Assembly: GCA_013821525.1 (NCBI GenBank)
Contig: JACDGR010000041.1
Span: 1 to 14,803 of the forward strand
Source of the DNA: Actinomycetota bacterium
GTDB taxonomy: Bacteria; Actinomycetota; Thermoleophilia; Gaiellales; Gaiellaceae
Length of the DNA stretch: 14,803 nucleotides
Reading direction: 5' to 3'
In this document: one piece after another, positions 1 to 7,654 of the stretch
Layout: each line of letters opens with the position of its first letter
How positions within the stretch are numbered: the stretch's first letter is position 1
The notes under the pieces: model-generated
Database searches by the model: none
What the model was told of the DNA's origin: nothing
What the model saw: the letters and a program-made list of their open reading frames with translations, nothing else
Made by a program: the position numbers and the translations under genes

Positions 1-22
1 TGTGACGGCTCCTCCGCTGGCG

Positions 23-784
23 CTAAACCGCGGCGTCGGCGGCGTCCGTCCGAGCAGTGCACATATGCCGGTTCCGGCCCCGGAAACTCACAACCGGTCG
101 GCGGAGGTAGAGCAGCAGTCGTTTCTCGGCACGGATCCGTCGCATCAAAAGCGTCTGGTAGGCAAGCCCCCGTTCCTCCGCCAGTTGCCGCAGCGGCCGG
201 GCATCGACGCGGGTCAGCAGGATCAACTCCGCCTCCTCCGCGCTCAGCGCACCGGCGGCGACCGCCCGCCGCAGCGGCCGCTCCACATCCGTCGTCTGGC
301 GTCGGCCGCCCGGCTCGCGGCCACTCAGCGGAAGCGCAGATGCCGGACGGTGTTTTGTCAGCTGCTTCAGCGTCTGCTTGCGGATGTCGAGCAGCAGGTT
401 TGCCGCGACCCGCTGCGGCCGCCGCTCGACGGGATAACAGGTGATCTGCTGCCAGGCGTTCGCGAGCATCAGCGAGAGCAGCTCGTCGTTCTCACCGGCC
501 GCCACCAGTGTGCGGCCGAGTGATGCTTTCAGCCCGGGCAGCAGCGCCTCGAGCACGACCAGGCCTGCGAGCTGGTCGTGCTTCGCGCAGCGAAGCAGCG
601 CGCAGAACACCTGGTCGCGCTCCGGGCTCGGCTCGGTGCGCAAGAAGCGAAACACCCGGTTCGGGTCGCCGCCGAAGCGGCGCAGAACCGGCTCGCTGGT
701 GCCCCAGCAGCGCAGCGCCTCGGTGAGCTGGCCGGCGGCGTAGCCCTGCCGCCAGGTCTTTGCGAGTTGCACGATCGGATCCAC
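23..784 (-). CDS. Sigma-70-like helix-turn-helix protein, putative pilus-locus regulator
   Basis: This 253-residue protein is probably DNA-binding. Residues about 180-226 (SAEEAELILLTRVDARPLRQ, then a QTLLMRRIRAEKRL recognition-like helix) resemble sigma-70 region 4 or a sigma-like HTH. The N-terminal part is helical, with an AWQQI..YPVERRPQRVAANLLLD segment (about 110-133) of a kind I associate with sigma-factor-like hypothetical proteins of actinobacteria. I do not see a clear region 2 with -10-recognition motifs, so it may be a sigma-like regulator rather than a true sigma factor. The GTG start at 784 is fixed by a perfect AGGAGG (minus strand, 791-796) six bases upstream. The gene is divergent from the pilus operon across a 312-base regulatory region, which suggests (inference) that it controls that operon or itself. 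The C-terminal 25 residues are low-complexity. Coding and start are secure; the function is tentative. Confidence 0.75.
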   Translation of the reverse strand: MDPIVQLAKTWRQGYAAGQLTEALRCWGTSEPVLRRFGGDPNRVFRFLRTEPSPERDQVFCALLRCAKHDQLAGLVVLEALLPGLKASLGRTLVAAGENDELLSLMLANAWQQITCYPVERRPQRVAANLLLDIRKQTLKQLTKHRPASALPLSGREPGGRRQTTDVERPLRRAVAAGALSAEEAELILLTRVDARPLRQLAEERGLAYQTLLMRRIRAEKRLLLYLRRPVVSFRGRNRHMCTARTDAADAAV

Positions 785-790
785 GGTCGG

Positions 791-796
791 CCTCCT
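791..796 (-). promoter_or_regulatory. Shine-Dalgarno of the sigma-like gene
   Basis: The minus-strand sequence here is a perfect AGGAGG, ending six bases before a GTG codon at 784. It decides the start codon of the leftward gene and implies strong translation initiation. Confidence 0.8.
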
Positions 797-936
797 TCAC
801 GACGTCAAAGAAACGGACGTCGAAGGTGCCGGCGACCACTACCCGCCCACCGCACCTCCGACAGCCGGGCAGCTCGCCAGCACGACGGCCAGCCCGGCAG
901 CTGCGCTCGTCAACCGTCGACAACGGCCGACGCTGC

Positions 937-953
937 CTGTCCGAAACGGACAG
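937..953. repeat. Perfect 7-3-7 inverted repeat, putative operator
   Basis: CTGTCCG-AAA-CGGACAG is perfectly symmetric, with 7-bp arms and a 3-base centre. It ends at the base immediately before a consensus -35 hexamer (TTGACA, 954-959). Its position and symmetry fit a dimeric regulator binding beside the promoter. A hairpin is possible but would lie upstream of the transcript start. The binding protein is unknown; the divergent sigma-like protein or the distal BTAD protein are candidates by proximity only. Confidence 0.6.
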
Positions 954-982
954 TTGACAGGGGTCATTGGTATGCGATAGAG
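954..982 (+). promoter_or_regulatory. Predicted promoter of the Tad/Flp operon
   Basis: A perfect TTGACA at 954-959 is followed after 16 bases by GATAGA (976-981), a weak -10 with TA in the centre. GATACA at 987-992 is an alternative but too far away. No competing -35 of this quality is seen in the region. This would give a 5' leader of about 100 bases before the ATG at 1097. Confidence 0.45.
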
Positions 983-1044
983 AAGCGATACAAGTTTGCT
1001 GCGGGTTGAGTTCTCCGGGGGGAGGCTGCGCGTGGGGAGTTGTT

Positions 1045-1077
1045 GGGCAGCATGTGGGCAGTTCGCGGGCAGTGCCC
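1045..1077 (+). repeat. Three GGGCAG hexamers at exact 11-bp spacing
   Basis: GGGCAG occurs at 1045-1050, 1056-1061 and 1067-1072. The last copy begins the inverted repeat GGGCA-G-TGCCC (1067-1077). The spacing equals one helical turn, as expected for protein sites on one DNA face. If the first pilus gene starts at 1097 the repeats lie in its untranslated leader; if it starts at 1052 the second and third copies would be coding. Confidence 0.45.
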
Positions 1078-1096
1078 TCGGGTACCTGGTGCAGCC

Positions 1097-1882
1097 ATGA
1101 ACCAGCTGCCGCCCCAAGCCCGTCTGCGCCGACAGCACCTAGCGTCAGCAATTGATGGCCGCTCGCCGCGGCTGGCGTCCCCACAACCAATGGCGGGCCG
1201 GACTCGGGGTTCAGCCGGGTTGCTGCGCCGGTTTGCGCAGCCGCTGCCGCTGATCGGGATCGCGCTGCTCGCGGTCGCCGCGATCGGTTACGTCGCGGTT
1301 GCTGCCGGATCACGGAGCCGCAGCAGCGAAGTCGTCGTCGCGGCCCGCAACCTTCCCGCCGGCAGCCGCCTCACGGCCCGCGATCTACGCATCGTCAAGC
1401 TCAGCGCCGCTCAGAGCTTGCTTGTGCATTTCGTGCCAGCGTCGGCTGAGGCGTCGCTGTTCGGCCGGCACCTTGCCGCTCCGGTTCTTGCCGGGCTGCC
1501 GCTCGGCCGAGCAAGCGTGGCAGCAACGGGTCGAGGGCCGGCGGCGTTCACGCTCACCGTTTCCGGCCTGCACGCGCTCGGCGGCAACCTCGTCGCTGGG
1601 GACCGGGTGAGCGTGCTGGCGACCTTCACCAACCAGACCGGCGGCGCCACCGCCAAGGTGATCGCCCGTAACCTCGTCGTGCTCAGCGTCGGCCAGCCAC
1701 CAACCGGGGTCCAGCAGGCCTCCGCGACCGTGCCGGTGACCGTCGCGCTACCGAACCCGTCGCTCGCGAGTGAGTTGGCGTTAGCGAACAGCGTCGGCAA
1801 TATCGATCTGCTCCGCGACGGCGGCAACACCACCGCCGCGATCCCCGCCGCCACCGCCTCCGCAGCAGGGACGTCGCCGTGA
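1097..1882 (+). CDS. cpaB: CpaB/RcpC-like SAF-domain Flp pilus assembly protein
   Basis: This protein is an envelope component of the Tad pilus, thought in the family to sit in the periplasm or wall and help assemble the secretion channel. From the ATG at 1097 it has 261 residues. A basic N-terminus is followed by one membrane helix (about 52-70, LIGIALLAVAAIGYVAVAAG) and a SAF domain (about 79-142, with EVVVAARNLPAGSRLTARDL). An RcpC-type segment follows, with GGNLVAGDRVSVLATF at about 162-177. The tail is rich in Ala, Thr and Pro. The start is uncertain. In-frame ATG at 1052 and TTG at 1040 lie upstream, but codons 1052-1096 have low third-position GC and overlap the phased repeats, so I prefer 1097. 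None has a good Shine-Dalgarno. The stop overlaps the next start (GTGA). It is the first gene of the operon. Confidence 0.82.
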   Translation: MNQLPPQARLRRQHLASAIDGRSPRLASPQPMAGRTRGSAGLLRRFAQPLPLIGIALLAVAAIGYVAVAAGSRSRSSEVVVAARNLPAGSRLTARDLRIVKLSAAQSLLVHFVPASAEASLFGRHLAAPVLAGLPLGRASVAATGRGPAAFTLTVSGLHALGGNLVAGDRVSVLATFTNQTGGATAKVIARNLVVLSVGQPPTGVQQASATVPVTVALPNPSLASELALANSVGNIDLLRDGGNTTAAIPAATASAAGTSP

Positions 1883-3231
1883 GCGATTCCCGTCCCGGGG
1901 TCCTGCTGGCGCTCAGCCCGATCATCGAGCAGCGCATCGCGACGCTGCTCTTCGGCGGGCAAGCCGCCGTCACGGTGGCGGCGAGCCTGGTCGAGTTGGC
2001 TGCGCTCGAGCGCACGCTCGCATACAGCACCGCCAACGCGGAGGCGCTGCTTGTGTCCGCCGACATGCCCGACCTGACGGCGAGCCTGCTCAGCCACGCC
2101 CGCACCAAGGGCCTGCGCCTGGTCGGGATCGCCGCCGACGAGCACGACGCCACCCTGCTTCGCGACCTGCCGCTCGACACTGTTCTCATCGACCCGATCG
2201 ATGCTCGCGCCCTGCAAGCAGCGGTTCACGAATCGATTCGCGACTCGAGCAACGGCGCCGCAGCGACGGCCGACCTGCGACCCGGCAAGCGACACGGCCG
2301 AGAGCGGCAAGGGACAGTGCTAGCGGTCGTTGGCAGCCGGGGCGCTCCCGGAGCGAGCGAGCTTGCCTGTTCGCTCGCCGCGCTCGCGTGCGGGCAGTGG
2401 CGGGCGCTGCTGGTCGAGCTTGACCTGCTCGGCAACGCTGGCCTTGCGCTCCGGCTCGGCTCCGACGCAACCCAGGGATCACTGCTGGCGCTGCTTCGCG
2501 CCACCCAAAGCGGCGAGGCTGCCCTCGCCGAGTTGCTTGAGCGCTGGCTTGTCAGCCGGATCGGCTGGCCGCCGACGCTGCTCGCACCGGCGCAGCCGGA
2601 GCAGGTGATCGAGGAGCTCGACCAGCCGGGCGCGATCCGCGCTGGCCTCGATGCGCTCGCCGAGCAGTATCCGCTCGTGATCGTCGATGTCGGCTTCCTG
2701 CTCGCGCAACCGGGTGCCCTCGGTCCGGTCGAGCGCTGCCATCGTGAAGCCCTCGTCGCCGCCGACGCTGTCCTCCTTACGTTGGGGGCGCGGGAGGCGC
2801 AGCTCGACGCCGGCCTGGCTCAGCTCGACCTGCTCCTCGACACGCTCGGCATCGCCCGCGAGCGGATCCGTGTCGTCTGCAACGGCGTCGGAGGCCCCGG
2901 CGCGATCGCGCGCCCGCAGCTCGAGCAGACGCTCACGATCGGGCTCCGCGAGCGTGAGCTCGCTGTCGACGCGCTGATCCCCTGGGAGACACGCGCGCTC
3001 GCCAAGGCTGTCCGCACCGGGCTGCCGCTCGCGGCCGCCCACCCCCGCGGCAGCTATGCCCGCCGACTCGGCCAGCTGCTGGACATGCTCTTCCTTCCCG
3101 GGGCACCAGTCGCGCGCAGCCGCAAGCGCCTGCTCGCCCTGCCGGCGCGGGCAACGGTCGAGCCCCAGCCGGAGCTCGAGCCGGTTCGAGCGCAGGGCGA
3201 AGAGGAGGTGGTCTTGCCGTGGCGGAGCTGA
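1879..3231 (+). CDS. tadZ: TadZ/CpaE-like ATPase with degenerate P-loop
   Basis: This 450-residue protein is probably the polar localisation factor of the Tad machine. The N-terminal 120 residues look like an atypical receiver domain (LLVSADMPDLTASLLSHA, GIAADEHD, VLIDPIDARAL), as in TadZ/CpaE. The rest is a ParA/MinD-type P-loop fold starting at about 146 (TVLAVVGSRGAPGASELACS), with a YPLVIVDVG Walker B-like strand. The deviant Walker A motif KGGxGK[ST] is replaced by RGAPGAS (154-160): the signature Lys is Arg and the invariant P-loop Lys is Ala159. ATP hydrolysis is therefore doubtful, although binding is possible. The GTG start at 1879 overlaps the cpaB stop by 4 bp. The 3' end overlaps tadA by 13 bp and carries the tadA ribosome binding site. 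The role follows from family and position. Confidence 0.85.
   Translation: MSDSRPGVLLALSPIIEQRIATLLFGGQAAVTVAASLVELAALERTLAYSTANAEALLVSADMPDLTASLLSHARTKGLRLVGIAADEHDATLLRDLPLDTVLIDPIDARALQAAVHESIRDSSNGAAATADLRPGKRHGRERQGTVLAVVGSRGAPGASELACSLAALACGQWRALLVELDLLGNAGLALRLGSDATQGSLLALLRATQSGEAALAELLERWLVSRIGWPPTLLAPAQPEQVIEELDQPGAIRAGLDALAEQYPLVIVDVGFLLAQPGALGPVERCHREALVAADAVLLTLGAREAQLDAGLAQLDLLLDTLGIARERIRVVCNGVGGPGAIARPQLEQTLTIGLRERELAVDALIPWETRALAKAVRTGLPLAAAHPRGSYARRLGQLLDMLFLPGAPVARSRKRLLALPARATVEPQPELEPVRAQGEEEVVLPWRS
3203..3208 (+). promoter_or_regulatory. Shine-Dalgarno of tadA inside tadZ
   Basis: AGGAGG lies within the last codons of tadZ, ten bases before the GTG at 3219. It supports GTG 3219 as the tadA start and translational coupling of the two genes. 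Confidence 0.7.
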
Positions 3232-4478
3232 GCCCACGCGACCTCGTCCGCACCCGCGTCGAGCACGCGCTCGCCTCCGAGCAGGTCAACCTGACGAGCG
3301 GCAGCGGCCGTTCGCGCGCCGAGGAGCTAATCGAGCAGGTCCTGCGCGGCTACCAGGCAGAGGCGCTCGCCGGCGACGGCGACGCCTCCGCCGAACTGCT
3401 CGAAGCATTGCGGCGCGAGTTGCGTGACGACCTGATCGGCCTCGGTGCGATCGCCGAACGGATGCTCTCCGACCCCGACGCGCAGGAATGGATGGTCAAC
3501 GCACCAACCCGCATCTTTCGCGACACCGGCGAACGCCTCGAGCGCGTCTCCGATCTCGTCTTCACCGACGACCGCCAGGTGCGCGCCTTCCTCGACCGGC
3601 TGCTCGAACAGGTCGAAGGCAAACGCCTCGACCGCATCACACCCCGAATCGAAGCCCGCCTGCCCGACGGCTCACGCCTCACGGCGGCGATCCCACCCGT
3701 CAGCTCGAACGGCCACGTCATCTGCTCGATCCGCCGCTTCCGCCTCAAGGCAAACTCGCTCGCCGACCTCGTCGGCTTCGACTTCCTCTCAGAGCAGGCC
3801 GCCGACTTCCTCGCCGCCGCCGTCCGCGCCGGCAAGAACATCGTGATCGCCGGCCGCGTCTCCAGCGGTAAGACCACCCTGCTGAACGCGCTTGGTCGCG
3901 CCGTTCCCGCTTCCGAACGGTTTGTCGTCTGCGAATCCTCCGCCGAACTGCAACTCCCCGCCGTGCTCGCCAACTGCGTCGGCTACGAAGCACGCCCCGG
4001 AAACAACGACGGACTCCCCGCCATCACACTCGAAGACCTCGTCTCAGACGCGCTGCGGATGAACCCCGACCGGATCATCGTCGGCGAGTGCCGCGGCCCC
4101 GAAACGATGGCCACCCTCTGGGCATTCGCAAGCGGCCACTCCGGGATGACCAGCGTCCACGGCGAATCCGCCGAGCACGCACTCCGTAACCTCGTTCGCT
4201 TTGCCCTCACCTCCGGCCACCGCATCGACTCTCAGCAGGCACTCGATTGGTTGCGCGAAATCGATCTCGTCGTTCACTGCGACCGCCCCCGCACCTACAT
4301 CAACGGCGAACGCAGCTTCCTGCCCCGCCACGTCGACCAGATCGTCGAACTCACCGGCATCGAAGGCACCACACCAACGCTCAACCCGCTCTTCGAAGGC
4401 GCCGGACCAGACCTCACCTACCTGCACAGCGGCCCCACCTTCCTCTCCGACCTCCACGCCGCCGGCTTCCAACCATGA
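3219..4478 (+). CDS. tadA: TadA/CpaF-type secretion ATPase
   Basis: This 419-residue protein is the cytoplasmic hexameric ATPase that powers Flp pilus assembly (GspE/VirB11 superfamily). Walker A is GRVSSGKTT (212-220) and Walker B is RIIVGE (285-290) within DRIIVGECRGPE. The upstream domain holds the expected RIT.R.EARLPDGSRL...P surface (about 140-165). A GHSGMTSVHGESAEHAL segment matches the family His box. All catalytic motifs are intact and the length is usual for CpaF-type proteins. The GTG start is set by AGGAGG at 3203-3208. The stop overlaps the following lipoprotein start (ATGA, 4475-4478). Codons in the 3' half favour C endings more strongly than those of tadZ. Confidence 0.93.
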   Translation: MAELSPRDLVRTRVEHALASEQVNLTSGSGRSRAEELIEQVLRGYQAEALAGDGDASAELLEALRRELRDDLIGLGAIAERMLSDPDAQEWMVNAPTRIFRDTGERLERVSDLVFTDDRQVRAFLDRLLEQVEGKRLDRITPRIEARLPDGSRLTAAIPPVSSNGHVICSIRRFRLKANSLADLVGFDFLSEQAADFLAAAVRAGKNIVIAGRVSSGKTTLLNALGRAVPASERFVVCESSAELQLPAVLANCVGYEARPGNNDGLPAITLEDLVSDALRMNPDRIIVGECRGPETMATLWAFASGHSGMTSVHGESAEHALRNLVRFALTSGHRIDSQQALDWLREIDLVVHCDRPRTYINGERSFLPRHVDQIVELTGIEGTTPTLNPLFEGAGPDLTYLHSGPTFLSDLHAAGFQP

Positions 4479-5002
4479 CCACCGCCACACGCCCACTCCT
4501 GCTCCTCGCACTCGTCGCGGCGCTCAACGCCGGCTGCGGCGGCGGCAGCGGCAACGGGGCAGCCACAACGACCTCGACAGACGCGAAGACCACCTCGACG
4601 CAAGCGAGCGCAGCGACTCTGAAGGCGGCCGTGCGAACGACGATTCACGCGAACGTTGCGCTCTCCCTCTACGTCCTCTGGCACAACCGCATTCCTAGTT
4701 GGGCGACACGCTCCACACGCGGCCCGGCGCTGAAGGCACTCCGCAGTGCGGCCGCAACAAGACGCAAGCAGGGCATCCAGATCAAGAATCTCTCCGGCCA
4801 CTACACGATCCTCTCGATCGCCCTTGCGCCCTCGTACACGGGCGCCACCGTGGTGGTACGCGACACCCGCACCGTCGCGCCATTTAAAGCCGGACGCCGA
4901 CTCGGCAAGGCGATCAAGGGGACAGACCATTCCCACGTCGAGCTTCATCGACTCGCCAATACGCAGCGGTTCGTTGTCTGGCGCGTCTCACCCGTCCAAT
5001 GA
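4475..5002 (+). CDS. Putative lipoprotein in the pilus operon
   Basis: This 175-residue protein of unrecognised family is probably exported and anchored outside the membrane. A hydrophobic leader (PLLLLALVAALNAGC) ends in a Cys at position 21, followed by a Gly-rich linker and a Thr/Ser-rich stretch (about 29-47), as in many lipoproteins. The lipobox is imperfect: -1 Gly and -2 Ala fit, but -3 is Asn instead of Leu. The mature part (about 48-175) shows alternating helix and strand patterns (AATLKAAVRTTIHANVALSL; GATVVVRDTRTVAPFKAG; QRFVVWRV) without a motif I can name. It begins in an ATGA overlap with tadA and ends in one with the next gene, so it is co-translated with the pilus machinery. 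It might be a pilotin-like or secreted accessory factor; that is inference. Confidence 0.75.
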   Translation: MTTATRPLLLLALVAALNAGCGGGSGNGAATTTSTDAKTTSTQASAATLKAAVRTTIHANVALSLYVLWHNRIPSWATRSTRGPALKALRSAAATRRKQGIQIKNLSGHYTILSIALAPSYTGATVVVRDTRTVAPFKAGRRLGKAIKGTDHSHVELHRLANTQRFVVWRVSPVQ

Positions 5003-5952
5003 GGAAGACCACGATCATCGTTGCGGTCGTTTGCCTTGTCCTCGCGCCAACGGCCGCAGCCGGCAAAAGATTCGGGATCAGGCCGTTCTCCCAGCAATAC
5101 GGCCAGTCGAGTGCAAGGGCTGGCGCTCGGATCGACTTTCAGGAAAGAACGGCGGGGCATCCTGCGCGTCGGTCTCAGCCGACCGCGATGGTGGCCGTTC
5201 ACGTCAGCAGTGGCGCGTCGTCCAGGTCGATCGGGGCCGCGATGGATGCGCCGGCGCAGTTCCGGTATCCGTCGCTGCCGGCGAGTTCGCCGCTGCTCAA
5301 GAAGACACAACCGCTCGGTCCTGGATCGTTCTGGTACCAGGACGGCTCAGGTCACGTCTGCCAGTACGCGCCCGACTCGGTCTTGCCGTGCTTCACGATC
5401 ACCGGTACGGGCAACACCGCTCCGGCCGTACCGCCGCTAACTCCAGCGACGATCGCCGAGCATGTAGCCGACCGGCTGACGCTCAGCCCAGGCCAGGTAA
5501 AGACGAGTCCCGCGAGCGCGGGGCTGACCGGGGCGCCGTCGTGGTTCTGGCTCGATCCCGCTCCCGCGACCGAGCGCCTGTCCGTGTCGCTGGCGGGCGA
5601 GGCGGTGACGGTGACCGCCGTGCCGCAGATCGCATGGCGGTTCGGCGACGGCAGCAGCGTCGACGGCGGCGCCGGCGTCCCGTACCAACCTGGCCCCGTT
5701 CCGTCGACTGCGATCACGCACGTCTACGCAACGCGCTGCCTGCCCGGCGACCAAGGCCACAACCCTTACGTTCTCTCCAGCTGCGGCAGCGGCGGCTACC
5801 AACTTGTCGCCACGGTCAGCTGGCAGATCAGCTACCGAGCCAACGGGCCGGTCGCGGCCGCCGGCGCGCTGCCGACGCGAACAACGACGAGCTCCGCCTC
5901 GTACCCGGTCAGCGAGGCGCGCGCATTCCTGGTCGGAGGCACGGCCGGATGA
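4999..5952 (+). CDS. Secreted PKD-like protein of the pilus operon
   Basis: This 317-residue protein is predicted to be exported. It has a classic signal peptide (MRKTTIIVAVVCLVLAPTAA, cleavage near residue 20-21). The mature part contains SWFWLDP (181-187) and IAWRFGDGSS (211-220). Its WxFGDG resembles the PKD-fold signature and is followed by THVYA (240-244) and YQLVATVSWQISY (267-279), like the closing strands of a PKD beta-sandwich. Four cysteines (121, 131, 247, 262) could form two disulfides. There is no C-terminal membrane helix or sorting signal, so the protein is probably secreted or associated with other envelope components. I know of similar PKD-like genes near Tad loci in actinobacteria, but their role is unestablished. 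Starts and ends in 4-bp ATGA overlaps. Confidence 0.78.
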   Translation: MRKTTIIVAVVCLVLAPTAAAGKRFGIRPFSQQYGQSSARAGARIDFQERTAGHPARRSQPTAMVAVHVSSGASSRSIGAAMDAPAQFRYPSLPASSPLLKKTQPLGPGSFWYQDGSGHVCQYAPDSVLPCFTITGTGNTAPAVPPLTPATIAEHVADRLTLSPGQVKTSPASAGLTGAPSWFWLDPAPATERLSVSLAGEAVTVTAVPQIAWRFGDGSSVDGGAGVPYQPGPVPSTAITHVYATRCLPGDQGHNPYVLSSCGSGGYQLVATVSWQISYRANGPVAAAGALPTRTTTSSASYPVSEARAFLVGGTAG

Positions 5953-6800
5953 TCGGCCTGCTGCTCACGCTCTGCTTTTTCTCTGGCGTCGGGTTGATCG
6001 TGATGGGCCTTGCGGACGAGAAGCGCAAGGCGGCCTCGGCCCAGATCACTGGTCTATGGCGACAGGGACAGCGCGGAGGGATCGTCTCGACGCGCTTCCT
6101 GCTGACCGTGATCGCGGCAGCACTCGCCGGCCTGGTACTCGGCTGGGCGCTAACCGCGATACCGGTGCTTGCGGTCATCGGCGGGTTCGCGGGCGGCTAC
6201 GCACCGTTCGTCTGGCTGCGCCGACGGAATGAGCAGTTGAAGCGGGGGCGGCAGCGCGCCTGGCCGGCGGCACTGGCGCAACTCGCCGACGCGCTCGAGG
6301 CGGGGCTCGCCTTTCCCGCTGCGATCGCACTGCTCGGCGAGACCGGGCCGATACCGCTGCGGGCTGAGTTCGCGCGCATGCACGCCCGGCTGCGCAGCGA
6401 CGGCCTTGCGGCGGCGCTCGACCAGCTCGCCGCCACGCGCGAGCGCACAGCCGGCACCGTCGCGTTGCTGTTGCGAGCCGGACTGGTTGAGCTGCCGGCC
6501 GGCGGACTCGCGCCTCTGTTGCGCGACCTGAGCGTGATGCTCTCCGAGCGGTTCGAAGCACGCGAGAAGGCACGCACGAAAGCATCAGGTCTTCAGCTCG
6601 AGGCGGCGATCCTCGCGCTCAGCCCGATCGTGCTTCTGCTGCTCGTCGGCGCGTCCTCGCCCGCGTATCTCGCGGCGTACAAGACCGCCGCTGGCACGGC
6701 CGTCGCGATCGCCGGCGGGATCGCGATCTTCGCCTGCTACTTGCTGATGCGCCGCCTCGGTCGCATCCCCGAACCACAACGCAGAGGTACGCAGCAATGA
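5949..6800 (+). CDS. tadB: TadB-like inner-membrane platform protein
   Basis: This 283-residue type II secretion F-domain protein forms, with TadC, the membrane platform on which the TadA ATPase acts. It has an N-terminal helix (about 2-20) and a helical hairpin at about 50-88. A cytoplasmic T2SSF domain follows (about 100-215, with WPAALAQLADALEAGLAFPAAIALL and an SERFEAREKARTKASG loop). Two C-terminal helices lie at about 218-235 and 247-267. Length and topology match TadB. The ATG at 5949 overlaps the previous stop (ATGA) and the end overlaps tadC in the same way. A longer upstream reading in this frame has no support because the secreted-protein gene occupies it. Confidence 0.88.
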   Translation: MIGLLLTLCFFSGVGLIVMGLADEKRKAASAQITGLWRQGQRGGIVSTRFLLTVIAAALAGLVLGWALTAIPVLAVIGGFAGGYAPFVWLRRRNEQLKRGRQRAWPAALAQLADALEAGLAFPAAIALLGETGPIPLRAEFARMHARLRSDGLAAALDQLAATRERTAGTVALLLRAGLVELPAGGLAPLLRDLSVMLSERFEAREKARTKASGLQLEAAILALSPIVLLLLVGASSPAYLAAYKTAAGTAVAIAGGIAIFACYLLMRRLGRIPEPQRRGTQQ

Positions 6801-7645
6801 ACGTGACGCTGCTCTTCTCAAGCCTCTGCCTGATCGCAGGCGGACTGCTGATCGCAGTTCATCTGCTCGCGCCGCAGCGCGCACCGGTCGCCGAACGCCT
6901 CACCACCGTTCGACGAAGCCGACATGTATCCCTGAACGGCGATCCATTCCCGATCCTGGAACCTCCGCTCCTCCGCCGGGTGCGCGCGCTCTACGAACGC
7001 GACCTGCGCAGCTCGGGCGGGCGGAAGACGCTTCGTCGACTCGTGCAGGAGAAGGCGCTGGTTGCGCTTGCGGCGCCGTTCATCCTCGCCGCGCCCTACG
7101 CGGCCGCCGTTGGCCGACTCCCGTCACCGTTCCTGCTCGTACTGCTCGCCGTCGCCGGGTTCTTGCTCCCTGACCTGATGTTGCGACACGAGATCAAGCA
7201 GCGGCGCGAGCAATTGTTCCTTGACCTGCCCGAGTTGATCGCGGTGCTCGCGCTCGCACTCGGCGCCGGCCAGTCGCTGCGCCGTGCGCTCGAACTCGCC
7301 GCCCGCGACTGCGAAGGCCCGCTCGCGCTCGAGCTCGAACGTGCCCTCTCGCGCGCCCGTCGCCACCTGAACCTGTCCGAGCGTGAGGCGCTCGTCCAGG
7401 TCGCGCGCGAGACCGGCGAGCCGACCTTCAGCCGCTTCGCCGAACTCCTCGCGGCGAAGGAGAGCCCCTACCTCGACTTCCTCCGCCAGCAAGCCCGAGA
7501 AACACGAGCCGAGCAAGGCCGCTACCTCGAGCGGGCAGCCGAGCGCGCCTACCTGGCGATGCACGCCCCAGTCGCGCCGCTGCTTGCCGTGCTCGTTCTG
7601 CTGCTCGCGTACGGATTCCTGCGCTTTCTCGCCCAAACCACCTAA
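6797..7645 (+). CDS. tadC: TadC-like inner-membrane platform protein
   Basis: This 282-residue second T2SSF-domain subunit is the partner of TadB. An N-terminal helix is at about 4-24 and a helical hairpin at about 87-128. The F domain follows at about 135-255, with the hallmark DLPELIAVLALALGAGQSLRRAL (143-165). One C-terminal helix (about 258-278) completes it. The DLPE...L...aG.S pattern is the expected signature. The start is in an ATGA overlap with tadB. The stop is followed by a 21-base gap with the strong pilin ribosome binding site, the first break in the overlap chain. Confidence 0.9.
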   Translation: MNVTLLFSSLCLIAGGLLIAVHLLAPQRAPVAERLTTVRRSRHVSLNGDPFPILEPPLLRRVRALYERDLRSSGGRKTLRRLVQEKALVALAAPFILAAPYAAAVGRLPSPFLLVLLAVAGFLLPDLMLRHEIKQRREQLFLDLPELIAVLALALGAGQSLRRALELAARDCEGPLALELERALSRARRHLNLSEREALVQVARETGEPTFSRFAELLAAKESPYLDFLRQQARETRAEQGRYLERAAERAYLAMHAPVAPLLAVLVLLLAYGFLRFLAQTT

Positions 7646-7654
7646 CGCACTGAA

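Larger units (their letters stand above)
785..1096. promoter_or_regulatory. Divergent intergenic control region of the Tad locus
   Basis: These 312 bases separate the leftward sigma-like gene from the rightward pilus operon, and I find no convincing gene in them. They contain two GACGTC palindromes (801-806 and 816-821) just upstream of the leftward ribosome binding site. They also contain a 17-bp perfect inverted repeat (937-953), a rightward TTGACA (954-959) and three phased GGGCAG repeats (1045-1072). A minus-strand TTGACG (913 to 908) could be a leftward -35 element, but no good -10 lies 16-18 bases beyond it. The density of symmetric elements suggests regulated divergent transcription; this is inference. 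Confidence 0.6.

Noticed and set aside
2..523. Plus-strand open frame at the left edge
   Set aside because: It is antisense to the sigma-like gene, with Arg/Gln-rich composition typical of a shadow frame.
1411..2310. 299-codon minus-strand open frame
   Set aside because: It is antisense to cpaB and tadZ, with low-complexity Arg/Ala composition and no ribosome site or domain.
4746..5948. N-terminal extension of tadB by about 400 codons
   Set aside because: The frame is Arg/Ser-rich and overlaps two better supported exported-protein genes; TadB homology starts at 5949.
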